A DNA stretch of 64,000 nucleotides from Pholiota molesta (Eukaryota > Basidiomycota > Agaricomycetes > Agaricales > Strophariaceae). Below the pieces are notes generated by a model. The model saw only the letters and a list, made by a program, of their open reading frames with translations, did not search any database and was not told the DNA's origin. Position 1 is the first letter of the stretch. Each line of letters starts with the position of its first letter. The translations under genes and the position numbers were made by a program. Positions 12,001 through 23,304 of this stretch are shown here, in pieces. The stretch is from contig JACGCK010000003.1 of NCBI GenBank assembly GCA_014925825.1, positions 682,001-746,000 of the forward strand, in the 5' to 3' direction.

Positions 12001-13993
12001 ATGGATTTCACAGAGCTCTACAGACAGTCCGCCTCCTTGGTTGCCTTCAGTCCTGGCGTCAATTTCATCGTCACCGCAGTTCAAGACAGGGTAATCGTCC
12101 GTCGAACAGACACTTTTCAAATAACTCGTACGTGGTTGGTGGATGCCTCTCCATCACCAACCGAAATCGCGACGTTTTCTCGCCCACATTCTAAACAGAA
12201 GCCACAAGCTGCTACATCCTCTTCATCCTCTTCAGCAGGCCCTTCCGATAATTGGATCACTCACATCGGCTGGTCCTGCGACTCCGAATTTATCCTTGCT
12301 GCTTGTGCTAAGAAAGGCGTTGTTCACCTCTATAAGCTACGCGACGAAGAGTGGCATGGACGCATTGATTCAGGCGCAGAAGGTGATCCGTGATCAGTGC
12401 TTTACTTTTTGATAAGGTGCTCATTCGGGAGAGCAACAGGTCTCGTGAAAGCTCAGTGGGCTCCCGATGGACGCACAGTGCTTTGCTTCTCGGACTGGGG
12501 TGTGAGTCTTGGCGTACCTTGCACAGGAACCGACAAAACAACTCTTGCAGCTGCGCGTGTCACTCTGGTCAATAACAACCGGCACTGCGACTTATATTCA
12601 GTATCCAATCCATCCAGATAAAGGTCCATATAACTGCTGTCTTCAACCCTATTTTTTCCCTAATGCATTATGCAGGATATGCTTTTCGATCTGACGGGCG
12701 CTACTTTGTCCTCGCTGAACGCCATAAGTCCAAGGACACCCTAGGCGTTTATGACGCCACCGAAGGGTATAAACTTGCTCGCGTACGTTAACTCTGACAT
12801 GACCTCAATTGATATTCATTTATTTCTACAACAGCATTTTACATTGCCAACCTCTTCATTTTCTTCATTTTCTCTGTCGCCTACTGGGAATCATATTGCC
12901 GTGTGGGAGGGCCCCTTGGAGGTATGTTTGTTACCAATTGAATCAATAAACATGACCTTCATCTCTGCTCTCAGTACAAGCTACATGTGGTAACATTGGC
13001 TGGCGACACTCTGACTTCGTTCAGCCCAAGTTCTGACCCAGGCTTAGGAATCCGAACTGTAGCTTGGCATCCAAGTGGTATATTCCTGGCTATTGGAGGA
13101 TGGGACGATAAGGTGAGCTTTTCTCAATCCAGTAGAGGAGTTGCTCACAGGGTAGTAAAGATCCATGTTCTTGACAGCTTGAGTTGGTCAAATGTTGTGA
13201 CGTTGGAGTTATCTCCCCGTTTGTCTAATAGTGTGGTGAGTCGGTGATTTTATTCTATTGCTTTGCAAACCATTTATCCCTAATTGAAGAACACTTGGCG
13301 AGAACCTTCGAAATGGCTAGAAACCACAGAAGGCCGTGGATTTCTATCTTGTAACAAACTCAGGATCCCAATGTGAATATATGCTCATCATTCTATGTAG
13401 ACGATAGGCTTCAAGGGCCCCAACTGCTTAGCGTCAGCCGAGCTGACCCAACAAAGCCAAATCCTAAAAGTGGGCTTTTGCAATTGGAGTGGAATCTGAC
13501 AGGCACCATTCTTCTTGCACGCTTCGGTAACTTGATTAATTACCAATTGACTTCATTTCTGACCGGAATGATTAGAGAGCGTCCCGACGGCAGTCTACCT
13601 ATTCGATTTCCCTTCATCTCGTGAAAAGTTCATGCCAAAGTTAAGAAGCGTTTTAATTCATTCACAGCCAGTTCTCCATGCGCGATGGAATCCTGTGCGT
13701 AAAGGTAGTTTGGCGCTTTGTTGTGGAAATCAAAGCATCTACATTTGGGCCGATGAATGGCACAATGAAGCAGGGGAAGAAGAGGAAATGGCTGAATGTG
13801 TTGGGGTCCCTGCAAGTACGTTCAATGTCCTTTGTTTTTTGAGTTGGGATGCCAAATCTGAAAAAATTCTCTTAAAGAAAAATTCGAGACCAAGGATCTG
13901 AACTGGGCTCCCGATGGGAAGGGACTCATACTTATCGGCAAGGACCAGTTTTGCTGTGCCTTCGAAGTGATCGAAGACGATGAAAACTCATAA
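12001..13993 (+). CDS. WRAP73: WD-repeat protein WRAP73/WDR8
   Basis: A multi-exon gene starts at MDFTELYRQSASLVAFSPG (12001) and stops at 13991-13993 after FEVIEDDENS. WD-like blocks appear in order: ITHIGWSCDSEFILAACAKK, VKAQWAPDGRTVLCFSDWG, YAFRSDGRYFVLAERHKSKD, FSLSPTGNHIAVWEGPLE, RTVAWHPSGIFLAIGGWDDK, HARWNPVRKGSLALCCGNQS and DLNWAPDGKGLILIG. The opening FTELY and the weak, divergent WD blades fit WRAP73. That protein works at centrosomes and spindle pole bodies; in fission yeast the homologue helps anchor spindles together with Msd1 and a kinesin-14. Frames join cleanly over all introns checked. It is divergent from uS17m with 262 bases between start codons. Confidence 0.82.
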
Positions 13994-14315
13994 AATATTG
14001 ATGTGCTTTGTGGAAAAGTGCCAGAGCGTTATCTGAGGTTTATACAAGTTAGCAATCGCTCTTCCAAGGACTCGTAATCTCTTTTGAATTATAGTCCAGT
14101 GTGTTTATGAAGGTCTAAACCATAGATAGTGGAACGCGCCGGAATATGCCCGAAATGAATGGAGCAGCATCAACATCATGCAAGATCATACATACATCAT
14201 GGAAAGACTCCGGCCTCAAGTGTAGGACCAATTACGTACAATCATCTTGCATACCTACATATTACCAAAATGTGCAAGCCCATAACGGTGGCAAACCCCT
14301 CACCCTAAACGCACT
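13994..14315. other. Intergenic region
   Basis: The region lies between the WRAP73 stop and the epoxide hydrolase relic. I see only imperfect repeats of CATACAT/CATCATG type (about 14185-14205) and no gene. Confidence 0.4.
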
Positions 14316-15705
14316 ATGGATATAACCAACTACAAAAGCTGACGACGTCTCGTGGATCACTTACTCGTACTACCGGAGAGCACCGAGTCCAGAAATAGTC
14401 GCCCAACATGACCCAGAGGATCCTGCTCTTCCAGCTCTCTTTTCCTCCATGGTTTCCCAACAAGTTCTCGTCTTTGGAGGCATCAATCGAATATTTCCAT
14501 GATCAAGGATTCTTTATTTGCGCACCAGACCTCCTGGGATTGGGGGCACGTCAAAACCTACAGACCCGGAGGTCTATCGAGCCAGTTTGATATGTAAGGA
14601 CATCATGGAAATATTGGATGAGGAAGACATGCAAAAAGTAATTGTCGTTGGCCATGACTTGTTGAGTATCTTCTTGGTATTTCCATGACAATTTATGATT
14701 TTCGTTATTGACATGTTCCCGCTGTAGGGGTTCAAAAATTGCTTCCCGCATGGCTAATTTTTATCCAGAACGTTGCTTGGCTTATGCCTTCCTTGCTGTA
14801 CCCTATTCTGCTCCGCGTCCTATGTCACAGATTGATCATACTCTCAGGGTGGTCAGTTATTCAGTTGGAACTGCTCCGCGAACAGCCGTAATAGGAGTAG
14901 AGCTCAGCTGACTTTTTGCTCATATACTAGACCAAAAAAATGTGTGGTTATGAACTCTGCGGGCATGTCTACTTTTGCGCCGAAGACGAAGCTAATAGGC
15001 TTATAGAAGATCATGTAAGTCCTTTAAATTGTATGGTTTTCCGTTCATCTAACGAATAATGTGAAGTTAGATTCCTTCTTCAGTGCTATATTCCCGACTG
15101 ATCCTAAAATATGGGTCACCCAATTTGCGCCTGTTGGCGCATTAAAATCTTGGCTTGAACGAGATGTCAAATTCCAATGGCGCCGTATGTTCAATCCGAT
15201 GTACTTGACTTCGCTTGCTGTGCAACCCGAACGCCTTACTAAACAACGCTAGGACATTGCGGCATGGCGCAATGCGTTCTCCCAGGGAAGCCTACCAGCA
15301 CTGTGCTGGCATAAGGTTAGAACCCATTCATGACTTTGCTTGAAATTTGCATCGTGTTCTGACCACATGTTCTATCCAATTCATTAGGCGGTGGTGTCAG
15401 GACTCAATGCAGACGACGACAAGCGTGCGTACTATGCTCTCTACATTCGCAGCTCAGTAGTTGGACAATTAATGTCATGGTTTCCTCTAGCAATCTCTTT
15501 GGAGAAATACACAGTGAATCGACCGGTGTTCTTCGCAGCGGCATTCCATGACTATATTTCTCCTGCGTTACTAGGCATCGCTGTCATAAAACACAATTGC
15601 AAAAACGCTACGATACGCGAATTTCAAGATGGACATTGGTTAATGATGTCCTCACCGCGCGAGGTTAACGCTGCTCTATTTTCATGGATAATGGACTGTA
15701 TATAA
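14316..15705 (+). pseudogene. Decayed alpha/beta-hydrolase, epoxide hydrolase family
   Basis: Fragments in all three frames follow the order of a soluble epoxide hydrolase: MDITNYK, then an LFLHGFP-like oxyanion block, IEYFHDQGFFICAPDLLGLG, YRASLICKDIMEILDEEDM, VIVVGHD (nucleophile elbow), SKIASRMANFYPER and FLAVPYSAPRP. Later come DSFFSAIFPTDPKIWVTQFA, the cap region GALKSWLERD, and VNRPVFFAAAFHDY. The catalytic-His region EFQDGHWLMMSSP comes last, ending at 15703-15705. Frame changes occur near 14335, 14445, 14490, 14545 and 14660. An in-frame TAG at about 15250 interrupts the cap domain, and several exon borders lack good splice signals. Other introns, such as the one ending before ISLEKYTV, still look intact. 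With a stop plus multiple breaks, loss of function is the best reading. Confidence 0.8.
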
Positions 15706-16290
15706 TATTAAGGGTTTCTCGACCCACTTGAACAGCGAGCACAAAAGCATGCTCATACTACTTGCATACTAAGTACATGATTCGAAGTGCTTATCAGGCT
15801 TTCAGTAATTTGAAGCATACCTTTCGCATTAGTATTGTCACATTCAATGGGAACCATAGGCTATGCCTCCGTATTGTTTCCAAATTCCAATAGCGAATAT
15901 TCAACGAATATTTGAGAATTCGCGCGCCTGGACGCGCGTCGTGATTCGTACATACGCACTCTCTCGGCGTCGCTTGACGCTCACCGGCACGGAGATCGGT
16001 GACGCGTCATATGGTGGGTCGGCATTGGCGGCAAAGTTTTGAGACATTGTCACCTCCAAAAACTCTTCCAAGGGTCAGAAAATTGCATATAATTGATTCG
16101 AATACACGACACTCACTTGTGGAATTTTTTCTGGTGGCTTATGCAGGCTTGAGCGCTGATCTGCCACCAGCCTGAGGTGAGCGGGAAAGGGAAGGGCCGC
16201 ATCCGGGGAGGCAGGATTACATAATGGGTGGGCAGGAAATTGGAAGCCGGCCGCCCTCCCAGTCGACAGCGCTCTCTCATCTCTTCTCTC
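15706..16290. other. Intergenic region, m-AAA protease promoter
   Basis: No gene is seen. It contains an imperfect inverted repeat (GCGAAT 15893-15898 / ATTCGC 15918-15923), a perfect 10-base palindrome GACGCGCGTC (15931-15940) and GACGCGTC (16001-16008), which includes ACGCGT. Confidence 0.45.
15931..16008. promoter_or_regulatory. Two CG-rich palindromes, one an MCB-like ACGCGT
   Basis: GACGCGCGTC (15931-15940) and GACGCGTC (16001-16008) are both perfect palindromes about 300 bases upstream of the m-AAA start codon. ACGCGT is the classical MBF cell-cycle box in yeasts. Whether it is used here is unknown. Confidence 0.35.
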
Positions 16291-18761
16291 ATGCTTTCCC
16301 GTTCAGCCAGGGCAGCCGCGCTGCTGAGGCCCCGTAGATCCCCAATATCTGCCATTCGCTTGTACACTACTCCCTCTGCACCCCCTCCCCAAAAGAAGGA
16401 AGCCGAAGAATCGAAGAAAGCACGAAAGACCAAGGATAAAGACGGAGAGCAGGAAATCAACGACGAGGAGAAAGTTTCGAAGCCGGAATTTCCTAAGGGA
16501 CTCGAAGGCTTTTTCCAGCAATATCAGCAATCTCAAGGAAGGCAGAAGAATAAAGAATCTGAGTCCTCTGAGAAAGACGGGGAACACCACCGACGTCGTC
16601 GCAACCAAGAAGAACCTCCACCACCACCTAATGGCTTCAATAATCCTCAAGTTACTCTTGTCGTTGCATCTGCCATTGCATATCTCGCTTGGTCAAACTC
16701 GAATCTCGCTCATTCACGAGAAATAACATGGCAAGAATTTAGGACCGCTTTCCTGGACAAGGGCCTCGTCGAAAGTCTTACAGTAATCAACAACCAGAAG
16801 GTCCGCGTCAAACTACATGCCAATGCGACTGGCCAAGTGCCAGCTGGAGATTACTACTTCTCAATAGGCAGTGTCGAAGCCTTCGAACGCAAGCTTGATG
16901 AGGCTCAAGCTGAGCTTGGTATTCCCAGCTCAGAGCGTATCCCCGTGTCATACCAGGACGAAATATCAACTGTTGGCGCTCTTCTCAACTTTGCTCCAAC
17001 AATCCTGCTACTAGGTGCCCTCTACTGGATGTCTAGACGAGGTTCAGGGGGCTCAAGCGGTGGCATATTCAGCATTGGAAAAAGCCGAGCCAAAATGTTC
17101 AATAAGGACGCGGAGGTCAAAGTCAAATTCAAGGATGTCGCTGGTATGGACGAAGCGAAGGAGGAAATCATGGAGTTTGTTCAGTTCCTTAAAAACCCGG
17201 CCAAATACGAAAAGCTCGGAGCCAAAATTCCCCGAGGAGCCATTCTCTCTGGCCCTCCAGGAACTGGTAAAACCTTGCTTGCGAAAGCAACTGCTGGAGA
17301 GGCGTCAGTTCCTTTCCTCTCTGTTTCTGGATCTGAATTCGTGGAGATGTTTGTCGGTGTCGGTTCCTCGCGTGTTCGTGACCTTTTCGCGTCGGCCAAG
17401 AAGAACGCTCCTTGTATCATCTTCATCGACGAAATTGATGCCATTGGTAAAGCCAGAGGAAAGGGAGGATCTTTCGGAGGCAATGACGAGAGAGAGTCGA
17501 CACTGAACCAGCTTCTCGTCGAAATGGACGGTTTCGGCACCAACGAGCACATTGTTGTTCTTGCAGGCACGAATCGACCCGATGTTCTAGACCCCGCCCT
17601 CATGCGTCCAGGTCGTTTCGACAGACATATTGCCATCGACCGACCAGACGTATCTGGAAGAAAAGGCATCTATCTCGTCCACCTAGGTCCCCTACGCCTC
17701 GACGAATCAATCAAACTCGACATTGGCTCGTTCGCTCAGAAAATGGCGGTCCTTACGCCGGGTTTCTCCGGTGCCGACATTGCTAATGTCTGCAATGAAG
17801 CTGCCCTCCACGCTGCTCGCAGGGGTTCAGATCATGTCGACCCCACCGATTTTGAGACTGCTATTGAACGTGTTATTGTTGGTCTAGAGAAGAAGAGTAG
17901 AGTGCTCAGCCCCGAGGAGAAGAAGACCGTTGCGTATCACGAAGCTGGACATGCGATTTGTGGATGGTTCTTGGAGCATGCCGATCCTCTCCTCAAAGTT
18001 AGCATTATTCCAAGAGGGGCCGGTGCGTTAGGTTACGCTCAGGTAAAATTTCTTGGACACTTATTATGCTTCATATATCTAATGGACTTTTTTGTTTTTG
18101 TTTTGCAAAGTACCTCCCTCCTGATCGCTATCTGCTTTCTTCACCTCAAATGACCGACCGAATCTGCATGACATTGGGAGGCCGTGTTTCAGAAGAAATC
18201 TTCTTCGGCCTCGAGAACATTACGACTGGAGCGCAAGATGATCTGCAGAAAATTACTCGCATGGCCTTTGAGGCCTGCGCGAACTATGGTATGAACGACG
18301 TAATTGGCCCTGTGAGCTATGGGGGCGATCGCGCGACTAAGGAGAACTGGTCCAAGCCCTTCAGTGAGAAGACGGCAGAGATGCTCGACTTCGAGGTTCG
18401 CAAGATGATTACAAATGCATATGAGCGCACTAGGACCTTGTTAACGGAACACCGAGAGGATGTGGAGAAAGTTGCGAAGCTGTTGCTAGAAAAGGAAGTC
18501 ATTACTCGGTAAGCGCCTTGTTTGTTTTCCAGATTTCCATGAGCTAAAAAAATCCTTAGTGAGGACATGATTGACCTTCTCGGTAAACGACCATTTGTGG
18601 GTCGATCTGATGATATGGACAAATGGCTTGATGAGAACCGCGGAGGAAAGAGCGCTCCTCCACCGCTAGAAGATGCTCCTCAACTACCCAGCACTGACGA
18701 ATCGATACCACCTGCACCTGCACCTGCCTTCAAGAAATTAGATAACAAAGCAATGCTTTGA
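16291..18761 (+). CDS. AFG3: Mitochondrial m-AAA protease (Afg3/Yta10-Yta12 type)
   Basis: Three exons (16291-18042, 18111-18508, 18560-18761) encode an intact 783-aa protein. The N-terminus [16 protein letters not shown] is an Arg-rich mitochondrial presequence. An upstream GTG in the same frame is not credible, so the first ATG was used. Two membrane segments lie near residues 118-135 and 226-247. Walker A GPPGTGKT is at about 321, Walker B IIFIDEID at about 376, the second region of homology [20 protein letters not shown] follows, and the zinc-protease motif HEAGH is at 550-554. This FtsH-like enzyme of the inner membrane degrades misfolded proteins and matures the ribosomal protein bL32m on the matrix side. 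The sequence does not settle which paralogue (Yta10/Afg3 or Yta12/Rca1) it is. Confidence 0.95.
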
Positions 18762-18856
18762 AGGAGTAAACTATTCGCACGTCATATCATTTGTATTCTA
18801 TCTAATAAGTAGTTTCATGCCCAATATCCAGTCATTCACACTATTTCGAAGCATTG

Positions 18857-21321
18857 CTATAGAGTGTATCTAAAGCCGCTCCAGTGGTCCCCTTTCTCTT
18901 TCTGTGCTTCCTCTACGCTGTCATAAGTCCCATTGCGCTCGTGGGCATTTTTATTTTCAATGCCCGTGATGATTTCATCCCGTTCTCCCCGATCGCGGCG
19001 GTCATTCTCTCGCTTGAGAAGGACAGCGAAGATGATGGAGCAGATAAATCCTATTGCATGTAGGCCAGGACAATGCCGTGCCCCAGTCGATACCAAGGCG
19101 TATCTTTTGCCCGATACTGTCATAGAATATGGTTATGCATGAGTTAGCCTTGTCCAAAAATTTGCTTGACTCACAATGTTAGCTGTGATGGCCCCATTTA
19201 TATTTCCGAATCCAATAGCCATACCCAGAGTTACGGCTCGTTTGTAAGACCCTTCTACATTACTTGCAACCCACGCAACAGAATTGGCTTTGTTACAATG
19301 GGTAATAAGTACATTTTGCCGTATGAGAATGAAATGGCACGCACGAATAGTGGGATAAATGGCGCTAAATTAGAGATACAGATATCAGCGAACTTTTCTA
19401 TATACGAGCTTTATTGACATAATGGCACTCACGAAACAGCAAGATAAACAGCAAAGTAGGAAAGCCCCGGTGTTTTAGACGCAATAAGAATTACATACGC
19501 TACTAATCCAGTTCCAAAGAGCGTACTGTTTATGATGTAAGTTACTAGAGAATCAGTTAAAGTAAAGGTCACATACTAGTTAATTTGTCTTCGAGAGCCA
19601 ATTCTATCACCAAGGAAGCCGATAATACATGTCATAAAACAGCCCCATGCATAAACAGGGACCGACAAGAGATTAGCCGTGTTGGCCTTGAACCCTAAAA
19701 TGGATGGCGTATTGGTAATTCAAAGCAAGAATCGCTGAATATGCAAATTACCGAGCTAGAGAAGGGTTGTTAGAGCGTGCCAGTTGTAGGGGTCTGGTAG
19801 CATACCTGGTTGATGATAGTTGGCAAAAAGAGAGAAAACGCATATAGAGGCCCATCGCTAATATTGGAATGGTTAGAATGACATCAGTCCGCTATCATTC
19901 AACCTACAAGCCCATGTATATTCCCACTAAAACCAAATTTAGTTGCCCTCACCAATGCAAGTGTGTAGTGACTTACTTGCAACCCATGTTTTCCAATCAG
20001 TCAGACTTTGTCGAATAAATTTTATTTGGAAATGTTCACCACCAGCACTTAACCTCCTGTCTTCCATCAGCCGATGAACGACAAAGCGACCTAAGGGAAA
20101 GGCATTAGAAATATTCATTGTGATGCAAAATTGTGACTTACGTTCTTTCTCTGTCAAGAATTTGGCAGTTGTCGGGAAGTCCTGAATGACCCAGTATGAC
20201 GCGACTGAAATCACAATGGTTGCCAAACCCTCAAGGATGAAAATCCATTCCCATCCTGGATGAGTAACCAATTCAATATGGTATTTAGTGAAACTATAAA
20301 CTGTACGAACCTTTTTTACCTCCAACTCCATCCATTTTTGAAATGGCTGTAGCTAGGAGACCGCCTTGTGATAGGTAGTGAAGAGTCAGTAATTAAGTCG
20401 TTTGGTGCATTGAAAATTTGTATTCACTGAAGGCACCCGCCACAGTGGCCGAAGAAAAAAAGACTGCAACTCGTGAGCCCATCTCAGAGCTTTTGTACCA
20501 GCTGGATAAAAGAGGACAAAAGTTCATTAAGAAGGCTTACTAGTCCGAAGAGAAGTTTACTTGCCTTGTGATGTAGAAAACGATTCCCGGATACAATCCG
20601 GCTTCTGTGGCACCGAGAAGAACACGTACGGCTAAGTAGAATTTCAGTTGAGGTTTGGCAATTTTAGATAGGTGAAGAACACACTGATTAGTCCCCCATA
20701 ATTTGTGATGACACCATGGAAAGTCTGTTTAAATATTTATATCAACAAAGTGGTCTTAATGTTGTGATGGGATGCTTCTTACCATTACAAGACCCCAGGC
20801 TAGCATCATGGACGACAGATAAATCGACGGCCGAAATCGACGCAACAAAACATTGCTGAGTGGCTATAGAAATGGGCCCTATTAGTGAAAATCCTTACAT
20901 CGAAGCAATCACGGGACAAACCTCAAGAAGAGCATAAGGAAAGAAGAAGACTGTCAACGCGATGAGATATTGCTTGTCCGTAATACTGATAGATTTTTCG
21001 AGGTTATACAACTGTATTGCATATAAATGTGAATGAATCATGACTGTAAAAAAAATTTGGACTTGCCTTGGCGTTTCCTATACTTCCTCTGTCCAGAGAG
21101 TTGAGCAAATATAATATAGCCAACCAGGGGATGACACGAAGGTCAATCTTCCACAATAATTTTCTTTCGTCGATGGGTCCAAAGTCTTCATGCGAATCAT
21201 CCGGTAAAGGTGTCTCAATGTCCTTCGCATCGAATTTCGTAATCGATTGTGTGTCCATGATGAAACGGCTGGGGGACTTGGAGGGTCGCAGCTTTGAAGA
21301 AGTAAAAGAACATGACTTCAT
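18857..21321 (-). CDS. MFS anion:cation permease, Dal5/Tna1 family
   Basis: A multi-exon membrane transporter. Recognisable blocks are KIDLRVIPWLAILYLLNSLD (TM1), VRVLLGATEAGLYPG near 20600, ISKMDGVGGKKGWEWIFILE, LATIVISVASYWVIQDFP, and YRAKDTPWYRLGHGIVL near the end. This is the Dal5-type signature (allantoate, nicotinate, biotin or pantothenate permeases). The translation start could be 21321 (MKSCSF) or 21258 (MDTQSITKFD); the latter resembles family N-termini more. The C-terminal cytosolic tail ends HWSGFRYTL at 18857. A frame break near 19057 separates GIVLAYM from AIGFICSIIFAVLL, one base being missing. The gene sits just upstream in map position of UreD on the same strand, suggesting a nitrogen-compound substrate (inference). 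Confidence 0.83.
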
Positions 21322-21923
21322 ATAGCACTCGCGAAATGGTCGCCCCCGATATTTTATTTCATCTCACCGATCCACGTCTCTCCCACGATAAGGAGCAAGT
21401 GCGTGCATGGATCTTGACATGGGTGATGGGTGGGTGAGAAGATGTTGGGTAGGTGGCATACGGGACCAAAACATAGGGGATATCCGGACCTAAACCCGAT
21501 GAAGTAACAGTAGACGAGTTAGTCTTATTTCTCAGTGGATCTGATATCTCTCGCTATCGGACAACGGCGGTCAATCGCGTCGAATGAATGGATCATAGGG
21601 ATAGAACGGCCCATATCAAAAGGAAGACTGTCCTGTCAGAAATTCGGAATGCAAGAGACCCACACATATAGTAATCTAGCTTTCCCATTGACTCCCTGTT
21701 CCGCAAATCCGCCAGATGGAACTATAATGGGAGCTTAAGTTGCTGGAAGTCTAGATCAGACGCGGGGTAACTTCATAGCTTGTTCATCGCAGTTAAGGCA
21801 GTCTGGCAGATCTCGGAATAGGGTCGCATATACTGTTGGTGGGATATTCAAAGACTTCATTAGTTCGTGAAACAGTAGAAGTCGTGAAGATTAACGTTGA
21901 GAAGACATACAACTTTGTTCTTC
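21322..21923. other. Intergenic region between the Dal5-type permease and UreD
   Basis: No gene is seen. It is the 5' flank of the permease. Two HGATAR motifs occur: CGATAA at 21386-21391 and CTATCG (CGATAG on the minus strand) at 21554-21559. These are candidate nitrogen-regulatory GATA-factor sites. Confidence 0.4.
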
Positions 21924-22922
21924 CTATGGAAAAGCTCGTCGATAGACATCCAATCCAACTATTCTCGTAAGACCATATAACATGTCCTTCAGCCACTCTT
22001 TGACCATTTCCATTTCCCTCCCGCCAACTCTAATCACTACACCCCCATTGGTGGAGTCGATCGGGGAAAGAGACCATATCACCGGGGCTGGCGTTGTGGT
22101 CTTGAAAACCGAGAGCTGGTCGTATTTAAGTCTGATTTCCGTGATGATCGACTGTACTTGGGGACCGAAGAGGATGAGCATAGCGTAGCATGAGTAGGGA
22201 TGGAGTCGGTCCCGTAGCGGTCGGTTTGGGACCTTGGGATTCAGCTCCTTGTCATCCAGCAGCATAACGTCTTTCGCTATCCTTTTTTCATTGTGAAATA
22301 TCTCATTGACACTGTAGTAATGAGAAAACGCCCAATCCTCCCCCATGGATATGCGCCCTGAAGTGATCCAATCCAGAATCACGGCAGAGCCGTCATCTTG
22401 GATGTGAAATCTTTGGTACTGGTTGTAGGATGCATCACGAAAGCAGGTTACAGGTTCAGGCAGGAGCAGTAAGAGACTTTTTGCTGCGATCCGGAACTCA
22501 AGAGACTGTCTAGTTGAAACAGGAAGATGTTCGCCATTGAAAGGCACATCCGATTTGACGCATGCCAGACGCCTTCCTGGACGCGCCTTGAAAACTTTGG
22601 TCGTTCCCTGAACATAACAATTCAAGTAGAATGTCGCATATGAGTCGGAGGACGAATAGGACGAACGTACCTGAGATAGGAGTACTAGTGTGGCTTCCAA
22701 CTCTACGTGTACCCTTAAATCGACTTCATCACCGCTGACAAGGCCTCCTCCGTATGTCAAAAGGTAAACAAGGGCGGTGGTATCTTGAATGTAAGGGGAT
22801 AAGAGTTTCAATGGGTACGTTGATGAGAGTTCCGAAAAGACTGCTCTTTCTCCGTGTACAGAGACCGTGACGCATCCGCCTCCAGCCTGAAGCCGAGAGG
22901 CGAGGGTGGTTTGACTTTGCAT
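21924..22922 (-). CDS. ureD: Urease accessory protein UreD
   Basis: Two exons flank a 63-nt intron (22608-22670) and encode 311 aa. Typical UreD blocks are LLTYGGGLVSGDEVDLRVHV, TLVLLSQ|GTTKVFK (split by the intron), LPEPVTCFRDASYNQYQRF, VILDWITSGRISMGEDWAF and the C-terminal YGLTRIVGLDVYRRAF. UreD is part of the UreDFG chaperone that delivers nickel and CO2 to apo-urease. The intron is a multiple of three and contains no stop in frame, so an unspliced transcript would simply carry 21 extra residues. I place it as an intron because it has GTACG...TTCAG borders and interrupts a conserved block. Confidence 0.92.
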   Translation of the reverse strand: MQSQTTLASRLQAGGGCVTVSVHGERAVFSELSSTYPLKLLSPYIQDTTALVYLLTYGGGLVSGDEVDLRVHVELEATLVLLSQVRSSYSSSDSYATFYLNCYVQGTTKVFKARPGRRLACVKSDVPFNGEHLPVSTRQSLEFRIAAKSLLLLLPEPVTCFRDASYNQYQRFHIQDDGSAVILDWITSGRISMGEDWAFSHYYSVNEIFHNEKRIAKDVMLLDDKELNPKVPNRPLRDRLHPYSCYAMLILFGPQVQSIITEIRLKYDQLSVFKTTTPAPVIWSLSPIDSTNGGVVIRVGGREMEMVKEWLKDMLYGLTRIVGLDVYRRAFP

Positions 22923-23304
22923 GCCACAGGCGCTAGGTATCTTTCCGAATCCTATTCCGTGTCACTCGTAAGCTTGCCTATAGCACGGGACATATCTCTT
23001 GCCGAGAACCGGGATTATTCAAGTCTCTTCAGGTTTTATAGTAAAGTCAATTGGGCGAATGGGTTTGAAAAGATGCTCCAGTAGACAGAGTGCATGTAGA
23101 AATTCCATTGAAAAAAAATTACAAATGAGTGTGACATTAAACCATTATAAGGCAAATCGAGGGTAAAAGAGTAGAAGGTATCAAAACAACATATTAGGAC
23201 GTCGAAGGAATGGGCGAACAAACATACACTTTGGCAGATATGAGAAGGCCAAAGGGATAAGGAAAAATAGCGGCATAATTAAGCATAGAGGGCCAAAGGT
23301 AAAG
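22923..23304. other. Intergenic region upstream of UreD
   Basis: The region carries the UreD 5' flank and the Byr4 3' flank, both minus strand. I see no gene or convincing motif. Confidence 0.4.

Noticed and set aside
17181..17669. 162-codon open frame antisense to the m-AAA protease
   Set aside because: A shadow of the AAA domain; composition is set by codon bias on the other strand.
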